NCBI GenBank assembly: GCA_964511495.1 | Contig: CAZEFT010000006.1 | Location: forward strand, 1-64,000 | Direction of reading: 5' to 3' | DNA length: 64,000 bases | DNA from: Litorimonas sp964511495 | Lineage (GTDB): Bacteria; Pseudomonadota; Alphaproteobacteria; Caulobacterales; Maricaulaceae | Shown here: positions 33,520 to 42,413 of the stretch, one piece after another | How positions within the stretch are numbered: position 1 is the stretch's first letter | How the letters are laid out: each line of letters starts with the position of its first letter | Notes under the pieces: model-generated | What the model was told of the DNA's origin: nothing | Seen by the model: the letters and a program-made list of their open reading frames with translations, nothing else | Databases searched by the model: none | Position numbers and translations under genes: made by a program

Positions 33520-36357
33520 ATGAGCCGGACGCGCAGTCAAACAGCGAAAGCGACAGAATCGGAAATCTCTTCCGATAAGGAAGACGTGACGCAAAGCCAG
33601 GCCGCCTCGACACCTCGAAAGAACACGGCAGCTCAAAAGAAAACAACGCGCAAAAAAGCTCCCGCAAAGAAGAAACGCCTGACACTGAAGGATATGCAGG
33701 CGGATTTGAAGTCGCTTGAAACCCGTCTGAAACGCGCGGACACCCTCACCCGTAAAAGTGTGAAAACACTCGAAGGTGTTGTCGAAAGCCTCGATGCCCG
33801 CACGGTCAAAGACAGTGCTTCACAAAAATCTGCCCTGTCCCGTCGGGTCAGCGAGTTATCAGATAGGTTGGAAACAGGTCTGGCCGATACTCAGGCAGAA
33901 ATCAGATCGGCCCTCGGCGCGGCACTGAACAATCCGAATCCCGAAGCGGTTCAAATGGCCTTGAATGCCGCCACGAACCGTTTGCAGGAACAAGAACGTC
34001 AGCAAAGCTTGGCTGTGGCAAAGATTAATCGTCATTTGGCCAATCTGGCCAAAGCCGTCGAAGACCGCATCATTAAAGACCAAGTCAAAGCTAGCGAAGC
34101 TTTGCGGGCGGTTGAACAAAAATTCTCGGCCAAATTGGAAACAATCGAAAACGACTCCGCGGAAGCCATTCAAACGATTGGCTCCAAACTCTCAACATTG
34201 AGCGAAGCGCTTGAAGCGCGCCAGGCCCGTGAAGATGAGGCATTAGCACAGAAAGTTGCAGCGTTAACTGAACAGACACAAAAGGAGTTGGAGGTCACAA
34301 CACAATCTCTCACGGCACGTGTCGAACGGCTTGAGCAGATTGATGATGAGGATCAAGACGACACATCCCCTTACTCCAATTTATCAGATGATATCGCGAA
34401 TTTGGCACGGCAAATGGCCGTCCTGCAATCGCGTTTGGAAACGATGGATGCCAATTATGAGGCCCTGCAAACACAGTCCGAAATTATGGGTCAGGAAATC
34501 CTGACAACCCGAACCGATATAGACGCCTTAGCGGCTCAGAAAACCGCTTCAACTACAGTTGCGCCTGTTGATCAAGCGAACCTTATCCCCGGCCCCAGCA
34601 ATATCGTTGCTTTTGCCTCGCAAGGGGCGGCGGATATGACGTTCGCCAATCAAAACCCCTATCTCAATGCCGCTTCCGGAGGTCAGGCCGCAGCAATTTC
34701 ACCGACGCGCGCAGCACAGTTGACCGAACTCCCAGAAGAGAGCCCTGATCCGGCCCCGCATTCTGATGACGCCGATTATTTGTTGACCGAAGCGCTACAC
34801 GACACGTCGGTTGAACAAGAAGCTGAAACCGAAGATACCAACCAGACAGGCCCCATACCTTACAATCCTGAGGCGGTGGTTCCTCCACTCAACGCGCCGC
34901 TTACCAACATACCGCAAGCCTTGCAGCAAAATGCGGCCATGGCCTTCCTGCCGCACAATCAGGATGCCGTGGCGCCTTCGAATATCACGCCACCACCACC
35001 TCTCATGGGCGGTGTCAATCCGACGACACAATCGGCACATCCTGCTATTGGTTCTGCCCCCATCAATTACGCCGACGTGGAGAGCTTACCCGCCGGCGAT
35101 CCAATGATCCCTTATGCGGACCCGGCTTATGCCGAAGAGACGATGGATGCCGTGCGTATTGGCGGGGCAGAGAAGAAGCGTCGCAAACGTCGTAAGACTA
35201 AGAAAGTCAAACTGCCTAAAGCCGCTACCGGAGAAAAAACGCCCCTCATCACAGGCCGAAATATGCGGGTCGCCGCCATGGCGACAGGCTTGACTTTGAT
35301 TGGGCTTTTCGCCGCAAAATCCATTCTGTTCAGTAATGATGACCCCTTAAACGGCTCTCTTAACGCAGAACAAGCTTATGAAAGATCGCCGGAAAACGGC
35401 ACAGTTCCTCTCAATAGAGGCCTGCCGGATAATCAAGGTCGCACAGGGGGCGATACGGCCTCTTTAACGGATAGTGCGGCTCCGACCATTGGTGTCTATG
35501 AAGAGAACCAACCCATTAAGGTCAGTGAAGGTGAAGTCGTCACCCTGCAAGCCGCCGCCGATAAAGGAGATGCCATCGCGCAATTCCAGTTGGGCCTCGC
35601 GAAATTAGAGCAAAACGACACCGACGCAGGCGTGACACTCATTCGTTCTGCCGCGCAGACCTTACCCGCAGCGCAATATCGTTTGGCAAAAATTTACGAA
35701 GCCGGACAGGGCGTCGAAAAAAATACCATTATGGCGAAAGACTTAACAGAGAGAGCCGCCCGCGCTGGCAATCGCATCGCCATGCATGATCTCGCAATCT
35801 ATTATGCTTACGGTAATGGTGGTGTGGATGTCGATATGGGCATGGCAGCCGGTTGGTTTGAAAAAGCAGCAGAACGCGGCGTCGTCGACTCACAGTTTAA
35901 TCTCGCCATCCTGTTTGAAAATGGTCAGGGTGTTCGCCCAAGCCAATCCGATGCCTATTTCTGGTATATGGTCGCGTCTTCACAGGGAGACCAAGCTGCC
36001 AAAGCCCGTTTACAAGCCTTGGACGCCATAATGGCTCCAGCCGATATCGAAGCCGCCAAAGAACGGGCTGACAATTTTAATCCTGTGAAGATCAATCAAG
36101 CCGCAAATGGCATCTTCAAAAACTTACCTTGGAATAAGGCCCAAGAAAGCCGTATCGCCTCTGCGCGGACGGCACAAATCAAACAAGCCCAGCAATTATT
36201 GTCCAATATCGGGTTCGAAGTCGGCACGCCTGACGGTATTATGGGTCGCAAAACACGCGCTGCGATTACAAAGTTTGAGCGCTCCAACGGCATGGCTGAA
36301 ACAGGACAGATCACGCCGGCCCTGATTGATAAATTATCGGTTGCAGCGGGCGCGTAA
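33520..36357 (+). CDS. PodJ-like polar scaffold: coiled coil, TM, Sel1 repeats, PG-binding domain
   Basis: A 945-residue single-pass protein. Residues 1-55 are Lys-rich (KKTTRKKAPAKKKRL), residues 60-340 form long coiled coils, 345-560 are a Pro/Asp/Ala-rich low-complexity stretch, and a KKRRKRRKTKK stop-transfer stretch precedes one membrane segment near 586-605. Outside the cytoplasm follow about four Sel1 repeats (675-830, for example AQFQLGLAKLEQ, AAGWFEKAAERG) and a terminal peptidoglycan-binding domain (IGFEVGTPDGIMGRKT, 895-940). This is the layout of the Caulobacter polarity factor PodJ, although sequence identity cannot be judged here. GGAGAG precedes the ATG. Confidence 0.85.
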   Translation: MSRTRSQTAKATESEISSDKEDVTQSQAASTPRKNTAAQKKTTRKKAPAKKKRLTLKDMQADLKSLETRLKRADTLTRKSVKTLEGVVESLDARTVKDSASQKSALSRRVSELSDRLETGLADTQAEIRSALGAALNNPNPEAVQMALNAATNRLQEQERQQSLAVAKINRHLANLAKAVEDRIIKDQVKASEALRAVEQKFSAKLETIENDSAEAIQTIGSKLSTLSEALEARQAREDEALAQKVAALTEQTQKELEVTTQSLTARVERLEQIDDEDQDDTSPYSNLSDDIANLARQMAVLQSRLETMDANYEALQTQSEIMGQEILTTRTDIDALAAQKTASTTVAPVDQANLIPGPSNIVAFASQGAADMTFANQNPYLNAASGGQAAAISPTRAAQLTELPEESPDPAPHSDDADYLLTEALHDTSVEQEAETEDTNQTGPIPYNPEAVVPPLNAPLTNIPQALQQNAAMAFLPHNQDAVAPSNITPPPPLMGGVNPTTQSAHPAIGSAPINYADVESLPAGDPMIPYADPAYAEETMDAVRIGGAEKKRRKRRKTKKVKLPKAATGEKTPLITGRNMRVAAMATGLTLIGLFAAKSILFSNDDPLNGSLNAEQAYERSPENGTVPLNRGLPDNQGRTGGDTASLTDSAAPTIGVYEENQPIKVSEGEVVTLQAAADKGDAIAQFQLGLAKLEQNDTDAGVTLIRSAAQTLPAAQYRLAKIYEAGQGVEKNTIMAKDLTERAARAGNRIAMHDLAIYYAYGNGGVDVDMGMAAGWFEKAAERGVVDSQFNLAILFENGQGVRPSQSDAYFWYMVASSQGDQAAKARLQALDAIMAPADIEAAKERADNFNPVKINQAANGIFKNLPWNKAQESRIASARTAQIKQAQQLLSNIGFEVGTPDGIMGRKTRAAITKFERSNGMAETGQITPALIDKLSVAAGA

Positions 36358-36377
36358 ATTTCTGTACCACTACGGCC

Positions 36378-36863
36378 ATGTCAAAGCCGGAAATCATACC
36401 TGCCAAAACGCCTGAAGATATTGCCGCCGTTAAAGCGCTGTTTCTGGAATATCTAGAATTTGTCACACAGTATTTGGGGCAAGACCTATCTTTTCAAGGT
36501 ACGGAAAAAGAGTTTGCGGATTTTCCGCAAACCTATTCAGCGCTGTTTCTGGCCAAGCAAAATGGCAATGGACTCGGAGCTGTAGGACTCAAACTTTTAG
36601 CCCCAAAGACAAAGCCTGACTTAATTGAATTGAAACGGCTTTACGTCGCGCCTGCGGGCCGTGGACTTGACTTGGGTCTCGCTCTCAGTCAGGCCGTTAT
36701 TGATGAGGCGCGCCGTCAAGGTTATTCAGAGCTTTATCTGGATACAGATCCAGGTCTTGTCCATGCCAACTCGATTTACGAAGCTCTGGGTTTTGAAGAT
36801 GTACCACAATATTATGAGAACCCGTTGGGGGGACAATCGCGCTATATGCGGTTAAAGCTTTGA
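36378..36863 (+). CDS. GNAT-family N-acetyltransferase
   Basis: A 161-residue acetyltransferase. LIELKRLYVAPAGRGLDLGLAL (about residues 77-98) is motif A with the acetyl-CoA pyrophosphate loop, and YLDTDPGLVHANSIYEALGFE is motif B. The substrate is not predictable. It starts 20 bp after the PodJ-like gene and may be on its transcript. Confidence 0.9.
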   Translation: MSKPEIIPAKTPEDIAAVKALFLEYLEFVTQYLGQDLSFQGTEKEFADFPQTYSALFLAKQNGNGLGAVGLKLLAPKTKPDLIELKRLYVAPAGRGLDLGLALSQAVIDEARRQGYSELYLDTDPGLVHANSIYEALGFEDVPQYYENPLGGQSRYMRLKL

Positions 36864-36896
36864 CTGATTACACCCTCTTAAAAACCGGAGAACGCC

Positions 36897-38036
36897 ATGA
36901 AGTCACCCATATGTGAGATGTTTGGGATTGAGTTTCCACTCTTAGCCTTCAGCCATTGCCGTGACGTTGTTGCGGCGGTGTCGCGTGCCGGCGGTATGGG
37001 CGTTTTCGGCGCAATTAATCATCCGCCCGAATTACTCGAAGAGGAACTGTCTTGGATTGACGCCCATGTGGACGGCAAGCCTTATGGGCTAGATTTAATT
37101 GTGCCTAACAAAACAGCGATGCAAGCCAGGGCGATCAGCAAAGACGCACTGATTGGGATGATACCCGATGCCCATAAGTCTTTTGCCAATACACTCTTAG
37201 AGAACCAAGACATTTCCACGGAAGGCTTGGACGATACGCGTGAAGGGTTTCTGGACTTTATGGATAATTTCACGCCCCATGGCGCGGAAGCGGCTTTGGA
37301 CGTAGCACTCTCACATCCCATAAAATTGATGGTAAACGCACTGGGCGTTCCCCCGCAAATTATGCTGAATAAAGGCAAGGAACATGGCGTGGCTGTCGGT
37401 GCTTTGGTCGGGACAGCAGAACATGCCCGTCGCCAAGTTGAGGCTGGTGTTGATTTGCTGATTGCCGCGGGCGGAGAGGCTGGCGGACATTGCGGCGATA
37501 TTTCGACTCTCGTCCTTGTCCCTGAAGTTATTCGTGCCGCTAACGGCACACCTGTTTTGGCCGCAGGCGGTATCGCAACAGGCCAGCAAATGGCGGCCAT
37601 GATGGCGATGGGTGCAGCTGGAGCGTGGTGCGGTTCGGTTTGGTTGACAACGGCAGAGGCCGAGACCAGTGAAACGGTTAAAGAGAAAATGCTCAAAGCC
37701 TCTTCCGCTGACACGGTGCGATCTAAGTCTCGAACCGGAAAACCTTCGCGACAATTAATCAGCCCTTGGACTCAGGCTTGGGACAAAGAGATGGAAAAAG
37801 GCAATTTGTCCAGCCTACCCATGCCATTGCAATCCCTCGTCTCGGAACCGGCCTTGCGCAAAATTGACAAGCTCGCAGATGGTGGGCACGTCGGCGCGCA
37901 GGCATTGTCCACCTATTGGGTTGGCCAAGCGGTTGGTTTAATGAAACAAAGAGAAAGCTGCGGCCAAGTTGTCCAACGGTTTAAAGAAGAATTTATCGAC
38001 GCCTTTGAAGCCCTTTCCCACGTTATCGGAGAGTAG
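36897..38036 (+). CDS. Nitronate monooxygenase-family flavoprotein
   Basis: A 379-residue FMN enzyme of the 2-nitropropane dioxygenase family. AFSHCRDVVAAVSRAGGMGVFGA near the start, then LLIAAGGEAGGHCGD (about residues 187-201), TPVLAAGGIATGQQ and MGAAGAWCGSVWL form the flavin site. The usual reaction is oxidation of nitronates; related enzymes are enoyl-ACP reductases or toxin-detoxifying enzymes. GGAG lies before the ATG. Neighbours give no pathway. Confidence 0.92.
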   Translation: MKSPICEMFGIEFPLLAFSHCRDVVAAVSRAGGMGVFGAINHPPELLEEELSWIDAHVDGKPYGLDLIVPNKTAMQARAISKDALIGMIPDAHKSFANTLLENQDISTEGLDDTREGFLDFMDNFTPHGAEAALDVALSHPIKLMVNALGVPPQIMLNKGKEHGVAVGALVGTAEHARRQVEAGVDLLIAAGGEAGGHCGDISTLVLVPEVIRAANGTPVLAAGGIATGQQMAAMMAMGAAGAWCGSVWLTTAEAETSETVKEKMLKASSADTVRSKSRTGKPSRQLISPWTQAWDKEMEKGNLSSLPMPLQSLVSEPALRKIDKLADGGHVGAQALSTYWVGQAVGLMKQRESCGQVVQRFKEEFIDAFEALSHVIGE

Positions 38037-38144
38037 TGCTTACCTCTTAGCCTTACCATTCTTACAATTCTGTCGTGAGCGTTTTGTAATTTGAGACCCG
38101 CTGCGCCTTACCCTATCGCAATTTCTAAACTAAGGACATTATTT

Positions 38145-38711
38145 ATGGCACAGCGTTTAAAACACACGACCCGAACCAGTCTTGTCGTAACGATATTTGC
38201 GGCACTCACCCTCTCGGCCTGCGCTACTAAGCCGGAGCGTCGAGGCCCTCCACCGGAGGACAGAGGAGAGCGTCCGGCACAACGCAGTTCCGGCACATTT
38301 ATGCTACCTGTGTCTGCCCTGTTTATCGCTATGGATCGAAATGGCGATAAAATGACGTCACGCGCCGAAATGAAAACGGGCATTGCGGAAGAATGGAAAA
38401 GCTTTGACCAACCGCCCAGTGCCATTCGTTTTAGTGATTGGAGCCAAAGCAATCTGGGCTCCACCGATGCTGCACCCAGCTTTATGAGCTTTGATCGTGA
38501 TTTTAACGGCGTAATTTCAGAGAATGAATTTACAGCTCTGATTGAACGAAATTTTGATCGTTTGGACAAAAATGAAGATGGTCAAATCGAACGCTCTGAA
38601 ATGATTATCGCCTTTAGCGCCCCACAAGGCCAACGCTCACGCGGCAGTCAAAGTGGTGAGCGTGAGAGAGGCGGTGGTGGCAGAGGCGGCGGAAGAGGTG
38701 GCGGGCGCTAG
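38145..38711 (+). CDS. EF-hand lipoprotein with Gly/Arg tail
   Basis: A 188-residue protein. The N-terminus carries a lipobox LSAC (Cys25) after a hydrophobic signal, so it is a lipoprotein. Three EF-hand-like loops follow: DRNGDKMTSRAEM (about residue 66), DRDFNGVISENEF (115) and DKNEDGQIERSEM (135); the middle and last have near-complete calcium ligands. The last 30 residues are Gly/Arg-rich (GERERGGGGRGGGRGGGR), like an RGG box, unusual outside the cytoplasm. AAGGA precedes the ATG. Function unknown. Confidence 0.85.
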   Translation: MAQRLKHTTRTSLVVTIFAALTLSACATKPERRGPPPEDRGERPAQRSSGTFMLPVSALFIAMDRNGDKMTSRAEMKTGIAEEWKSFDQPPSAIRFSDWSQSNLGSTDAAPSFMSFDRDFNGVISENEFTALIERNFDRLDKNEDGQIERSEMIIAFSAPQGQRSRGSQSGERERGGGGRGGGRGGGR

Positions 38712-38739
38712 AGCTCTGCCACAAGCCCCATACAGAGTT

Positions 38740-39693
38740 TTAAGCCATCGCTTTCCCATACAATAATGGGCTGAACCGATCATTCCAAAAGATTTTACCA
38801 AAAGCACGAGCCGTTAAAGCCAAAAACTTTGTTTGCGATGGGTGGTTCAATAAGCGTCTGAATATCAGATTGGGCGCGAATATGAGTAATTGTAGCGTTC
38901 CCGTTGCCATATAATAGAGAACTCCCGGGATACCTTTCCACCCTCTGTTGGCCTGTATGCGGCTCGGACCTTGTCCATAACCAAAGTTTCTCTTCCAAAT
39001 ATAATAAGGAGTCGCTCGCGAAGGTGGCACGATTTCAAAGGAGACAGCCTTACTCGACCATGCGACTTTAGTCCCTGTTAGTCTCAAATGGTCAAAGAAA
39101 ATATCATCTTCTCCGCCGCGTTCATTAAGATCTGGATTAAACGGCGTCTCAGATATTTCACAATAGGTCACATCTAAAAGACACCCCCCTGTACCGAGGG
39201 TTTCCTGTATGAGGCCGTCTTCCTCACGATCAATAATACGATCAAAAAACGGCTTCATATAGAGATTAGCCCGATCATCCTTATTGGGCATAACGGCATG
39301 TGTGGGGCCAAAAACCAAACCGGCTTTATAATATCGCGATGTCTCCAAGAGCGCTTCAAGCCATTGCGGTGACGCGCACATATCGTCATCTAAAAAAGCA
39401 ATATAGCGCGAGTTCTTGACGACACGCATGGCCGCATTTCTAATATTGGAAACACCCGGTTCAGGCTCGTGAACATAATCAATCGGATGATTGAACTTCG
39501 CTGATAACCTTTCGACTGTTTGTTTTTCGTAGGGCGTCGGATTGTTATCCGCAACCAAGACATGAAGAGTATGATCCATAATTGTTTGTAGAAACACACT
39601 TTCAAGCGCCGCTTGTAGCCCTTCGGAACGACGGAATGTCGGTATGACAACAGAAATTTTATCCTGTGGTGTCGCCTTATTTTGATGTGACAT
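38740..39693 (-). CDS. Glycosyltransferase family 2
   Basis: A 317-residue GT-A glycosyltransferase. ISVVIPTFRRSEGLQAALESV at the start, VLVADNNPTPYEKQT, and IAFLDDDMCASPQWLEA holding the DDD metal and sugar-nucleotide site (about residues 97-113). GGEDDIFFDHLR matches the acceptor-side ED motif. The C-terminus has a hydrophobic stretch (YYMATGTLQLLIFAPNLI) that may attach to the membrane. Acceptor unknown. GAGAG precedes the ATG at 39693. No polysaccharide cluster is adjacent. Confidence 0.92.
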   Translation of the reverse strand: MSHQNKATPQDKISVVIPTFRRSEGLQAALESVFLQTIMDHTLHVLVADNNPTPYEKQTVERLSAKFNHPIDYVHEPEPGVSNIRNAAMRVVKNSRYIAFLDDDMCASPQWLEALLETSRYYKAGLVFGPTHAVMPNKDDRANLYMKPFFDRIIDREEDGLIQETLGTGGCLLDVTYCEISETPFNPDLNERGGEDDIFFDHLRLTGTKVAWSSKAVSFEIVPPSRATPYYIWKRNFGYGQGPSRIQANRGWKGIPGVLYYMATGTLQLLIFAPNLIFRRLLNHPSQTKFLALTARAFGKIFWNDRFSPLLYGKAMA

Positions 39694-39895
39694 GAGTCTC
39701 TCTGTTCGTTGCAAACATATTCATAACAACGAACGTCCGAGCCCAAGCCTTCCTTCGATAAAGTGCGGAAAATACTAAGAATTTTCATAAACTCTTGAGA
39801 TTATGGTTACTGAAATATTAACAACAAGAGTTAATTGACCACACAAATAGGCACTAGCCCAACAATCCAGTGAGCATTGCTTCTTTACTTTTGCC

Positions 39896-41155
39896 TTAGC
39901 CCTTAAATAAGCCGAGAAGGCCCTGAAAACCCATATAACTTGTGATTAGGGAAAACATGAAAATCGCGACCAAAGCCATGTTTATCAAAAAACTGTGCCT
40001 GTGCTCGCCCATGAGAGACTTTTTATTACCGAGATAGAAAATACACAAAACAGTTGCTGGTAAAAGGACGACATTAAAAGCTTGAGAGGCGATCATAACA
40101 AAAATCGGACGGGCATCGAACAAGGGAACGACCAATCCCAATAATGAGATAAAAAAGACCATCACACGATATTTCCATAACGTCATATCGCGCTCAGAGT
40201 TATTATAATCAGATAAAAGCCAAGGCAGCATCAAGACATTTGGGAATTGCGAAGAAACACCCGCCGCGATGATCCCCACTGCAAATATGGATACTGCAAA
40301 GCTACCGGCCAAAGGCTCCAGTAATGTAATCATCTGAGAAGGACGCTCTAACCCGACGCCCTCTATAAACAATGTGCCTGCGGCGGCCGCCATAATAGCG
40401 GCACTGATGACGAACATCATGACAACTGCGAATAGCGCATCACGGTTTTGATGCTTTTCGTCTTCGAGAGTCCATCCGGCTTCTTTGACCAGAATTGTAC
40501 GAATAATAAAAAGACCAGAAAAAAGCGTTGTTCCCACCATTGAGGCAATGAGCAATAACGGTCCCTGCCCGTTGGTTTCAGGTATATCGGGAACACTTGG
40601 CACGAGGCCCTTCACCATATCAATGGGCGGCGGCATCAGAATGAAAAAGTTCAAGACGAAACTTGCGGCCATAATGGCCACAATCACTGCTAAGGCACGT
40701 TCAAAAAATTCTGTCCGACCATTCCAAAAAATGAAAAAGACCAAGCTGACAAAAAATATAGCCCAGTAAAGCGGTTGAATACCACCATCTATAAAGGATT
40801 TTGACCACTCATAGCTAATATCAGCAACAATTCCCATGACCCCCATGACGCTGCCGCACACCCCGACGGTTAAGGCAACAATGAAAAAAATGCCGACCAC
40901 CGGGTGAATATGTTTACGAAAGGCCTGAAGCGCAGTTTCTCCGGTAACCAGAGTATAGCGGCCATAGGTCTTAATCATAATATAAGTCGCCACGCAGGAA
41001 ATCAGCACCGTCCATAAAAGGGACATTCCGAAATTTGCACCGGCCTTAGCCATGGTCGTAACGCTACCGGTTCCGATATTAAAGCCTAAGAGGAATATCC
41101 CCGGCAGAAATAAAGCCAGTGTGTGTTTAATGCCTCGTTGTTTTGAAATCGCCAT
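39896..41155 (-). CDS. Nramp-fold transporter with atypical metal site
   Basis: A 419-residue membrane protein with about eleven membrane segments and the Nramp (SLC11) sequence pattern. Segment 1 has FNIGTGSVTTM (about residues 25-35) in place of the metal-binding DPGN, and segment 6 has GTTLFSGLFIIRTILV (about 208-223) where MPHN is expected. So both classical metal-ligand motifs are missing, although the fold pattern and AAGVSSQFPN in the later segment match the family. Metal transport therefore cannot be assumed. The gene is 57 bp downstream of an AGE-family isomerase gene in the same direction. Confidence 0.85.
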   Translation of the reverse strand: MAISKQRGIKHTLALFLPGIFLLGFNIGTGSVTTMAKAGANFGMSLLWTVLISCVATYIMIKTYGRYTLVTGETALQAFRKHIHPVVGIFFIVALTVGVCGSVMGVMGIVADISYEWSKSFIDGGIQPLYWAIFFVSLVFFIFWNGRTEFFERALAVIVAIMAASFVLNFFILMPPPIDMVKGLVPSVPDIPETNGQGPLLLIASMVGTTLFSGLFIIRTILVKEAGWTLEDEKHQNRDALFAVVMMFVISAAIMAAAAGTLFIEGVGLERPSQMITLLEPLAGSFAVSIFAVGIIAAGVSSQFPNVLMLPWLLSDYNNSERDMTLWKYRVMVFFISLLGLVVPLFDARPIFVMIASQAFNVVLLPATVLCIFYLGNKKSLMGEHRHSFLINMALVAIFMFSLITSYMGFQGLLGLFKG

Positions 41156-41212
41156 TTTCTTAACTCCCCACTGAAGGAAAATTGCGCCAATTAAGCATTC
41201 AAGTAAAGCAGC

Positions 41213-42403
41213 TTATTTATTCTGAACGGAGAGAACGTCCCAACAGGCACCCAGAGTGTGGTAATCCGTTTTACCTAAAGGAGATTTTTTATCATCGATG
41301 GCTGAGCCGTCACGGTTTCGGACGCGGAACCAAGCGCCATATTTATGGTCGACAAGATTTTGCCAACTCCATCGCCATATACGACGATAGTCATCTAAAT
41401 ATTTCTTTTCCCCTGTCCGGCTGTATAAGCGCCAAGCCGCCGCGAAGCTTTCTGACTGAACCCAAAAATGTTTCTCAGTGACGCAAAACTCGCCATTCGG
41501 GGCAACGCCGTAAACCAGGCCTCCAAATTTTTCATCCCAACCTGTCTCAATCGCTTTGTCATAAAGTGACCGCGCCTTGGGTAGCCATTTTGCATCGGGA
41601 CGCTCACCATCCAAAATCAGCAGCAATTTTGTCCATTCCGTTTGATGTCCGGGTTGAAACCCCCACGGTCTGTATCTGTCATTAGGACGGTCAATATTAT
41701 AATTTAAATCGACCTGCCAATCCGCGTCATAATGTTCCCATATCTGACCGTCACTCTGTTCGGCCAAGTCAATGGCAAAACGATTCGCGAGAGTTTCTGC
41801 GCGGTTCAAAAAACGCAAGTCATGCGTGGCCTGCCAAGCCGCGAGCAATGCTTCGCACATATGCATATTCGCATTTTGACCCCGATAAGACGATAATGTC
41901 TCAAGACGACTATCCCGCTCATCGGCATAAGCCTGACCTGCCTCATCCCAAAAATAGATTTCCATAAAATCAAAGATATCATTGATCATGTCGTGGGCAG
42001 ATGAAATTCCGGCTTTTAACCCGCTCGCCGCCGCCAAGAGGACGAAAGCATGGCCATAAGCCATAACACGGCTATCAGTTACAGCCCCGTCTTCAATCAA
42101 CCACGCATAATGACCGTTCGCTTGTTTATGTCCCGTGTTGAGGAAGTCGAGCCCCCACTCCGCCCATTTTAAATGTTTAGGATCGCCGTAAAATTGGTAA
42201 GCCGTGGCATAGTTGAGAACATAGCGCGCTGATGACACAAGGTGACGCGCGTCTGGGTTAAAGCTCGTCCCATCATCAAGGAAGCATCCATGGAACCCGC
42301 CCTGCTGTGCGAAAACAATCGGGTCATAAAAGTCGAGGGTCGATTTTATGTGACGATGTAAAAAGTCTTGGCTTTGAAAGTCTGGCTCATCGTGACCTAT
42401 CAT
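41213..42403 (-). CDS. AGE-family sugar epimerase/isomerase
   Basis: A 396-residue alpha/alpha-barrel protein of the N-acylglucosamine 2-epimerase family. Active-site stretches seen are RGQNANMHMCEALL (about residues 166-179), GFQPGHQTEWTKLLL (240-254) and KTDYHTLGACWDV at the end, with the His residues used by D-mannose isomerase and YihS-type enzymes. It could isomerise mannose to fructose or epimerise another sugar. The ATG at 42403 has GAGAG upstream and lies 10 bp after the argF stop, so it is cotranscribed with argF and followed by the transporter gene. Confidence 0.88.
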   Translation of the reverse strand: MIGHDEPDFQSQDFLHRHIKSTLDFYDPIVFAQQGGFHGCFLDDGTSFNPDARHLVSSARYVLNYATAYQFYGDPKHLKWAEWGLDFLNTGHKQANGHYAWLIEDGAVTDSRVMAYGHAFVLLAAASGLKAGISSAHDMINDIFDFMEIYFWDEAGQAYADERDSRLETLSSYRGQNANMHMCEALLAAWQATHDLRFLNRAETLANRFAIDLAEQSDGQIWEHYDADWQVDLNYNIDRPNDRYRPWGFQPGHQTEWTKLLLILDGERPDAKWLPKARSLYDKAIETGWDEKFGGLVYGVAPNGEFCVTEKHFWVQSESFAAAWRLYSRTGEKKYLDDYRRIWRWSWQNLVDHKYGAWFRVRNRDGSAIDDKKSPLGKTDYHTLGACWDVLSVQNK

Positions 42404-42413
42404 AACAAATCTC

